From positions 1-64,000 of the forward strand of contig JASAMV010006679.1 of assembly GCA_030248065.1 (NCBI GenBank): 64,000 bases of DNA. Direction: 5' to 3'. The notes under the pieces are model-generated. The model searched no databases. It saw nothing but the letters and a program-made list of their open reading frames with translations, and was not told the origin of the DNA. Each line of letters begins with the position of its first letter. Position 1 is the first letter of the stretch. This DNA comes from Rhynchonema sp. JSB1_4 (lineage: Eukaryota > Nematoda > Chromadorea > Monhysterida > Xyalidae). Shown one piece after another: positions 63,801 through 64,000 of the stretch. The position numbers and the translations under genes are program-made.

Positions 63801-64000
63801 TTTTAGGCCTTTTTGCCAGTTGTGTGTTCAATGCTATTTGCGTGCTTTTAGAAGTTCAATAAAGTTGTAACGCAATGAATGCCTTTTCCTTTAGCAAAAG
63901 CAAACTTTTCAGTGAAAGTTCAACATTTTGTAGCACATTTTGTACTAGTTTCATTATTGAGAACCGATTGAGAAGAAAACGAAACAGTAAAATTTTCATG

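Overview
The window is nuclear DNA from an animal, most likely a small-genome invertebrate. The genes are split into many short exons separated mostly by introns of about 50-500 bases. They encode metazoan families: an HP1-type chromobox protein, the cytokinesis RhoGEF ECT2/Pebble, an M1 aminopeptidase, a PIPOX-type sarcosine/pipecolate oxidase, secreted CCP-like and cysteine-rich proteins, and EF-hand proteins. One transposon carries TTAGGC repeats, the telomere unit known from nematodes. That makes a nematode-like ecdysozoan plausible, but nothing here proves the taxon. All exon structures were built by hand from splice consensus, phase matching and remembered family patterns.

Layout. 1-1020: GC-rich transposon debris. 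1240-2952 (+): 3' part of an HP1 gene. 4177-16527 (-): a complete 22-exon ECT2 gene, convergent with HP1. Its intron 15 (6780-10966) contains a whole M1 aminopeptidase gene on the opposite strand (8086-10806). 16845-19292: dense non-autonomous transposons. 19473-21072 (-): an unrecognised gene with four consecutive in-frame exons repeating an acidic/Trp motif. 22106-24257 (+): a complete PIPOX-like oxidase in 10 exons. 24721-28672 (-): a secreted CCP-like protein in 9 exons, convergent with the oxidase. 28673-37293: no confident intact gene, but a tandem segmental duplication of roughly 2.6-3 kb. 37294-54401: four paralogous two-EF-hand genes (one +, three -) plus a broken first exon at 34324. 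57887-61072 (-): a secreted cysteine-rich protein in 11 exons. 61073-64000: transposons and a LINE remnant.

Mobile DNA is mostly non-autonomous. There are hAT-like elements with exact 8-bp target duplications, long palindromic MITEs in several families, and two LINE C-terminal fragments. Some are nested, and one carries a 32-nt antisense copy of a neighbouring coding exon.

The most unusual signal is a 10-mer, TGATGTTTCA, found at 21 places on either strand where about 0.1 would be expected by chance. Most copies are intronic or intergenic. It resembles the core of the nematode piRNA (21U-RNA) promoter motif. This link is a hypothesis.
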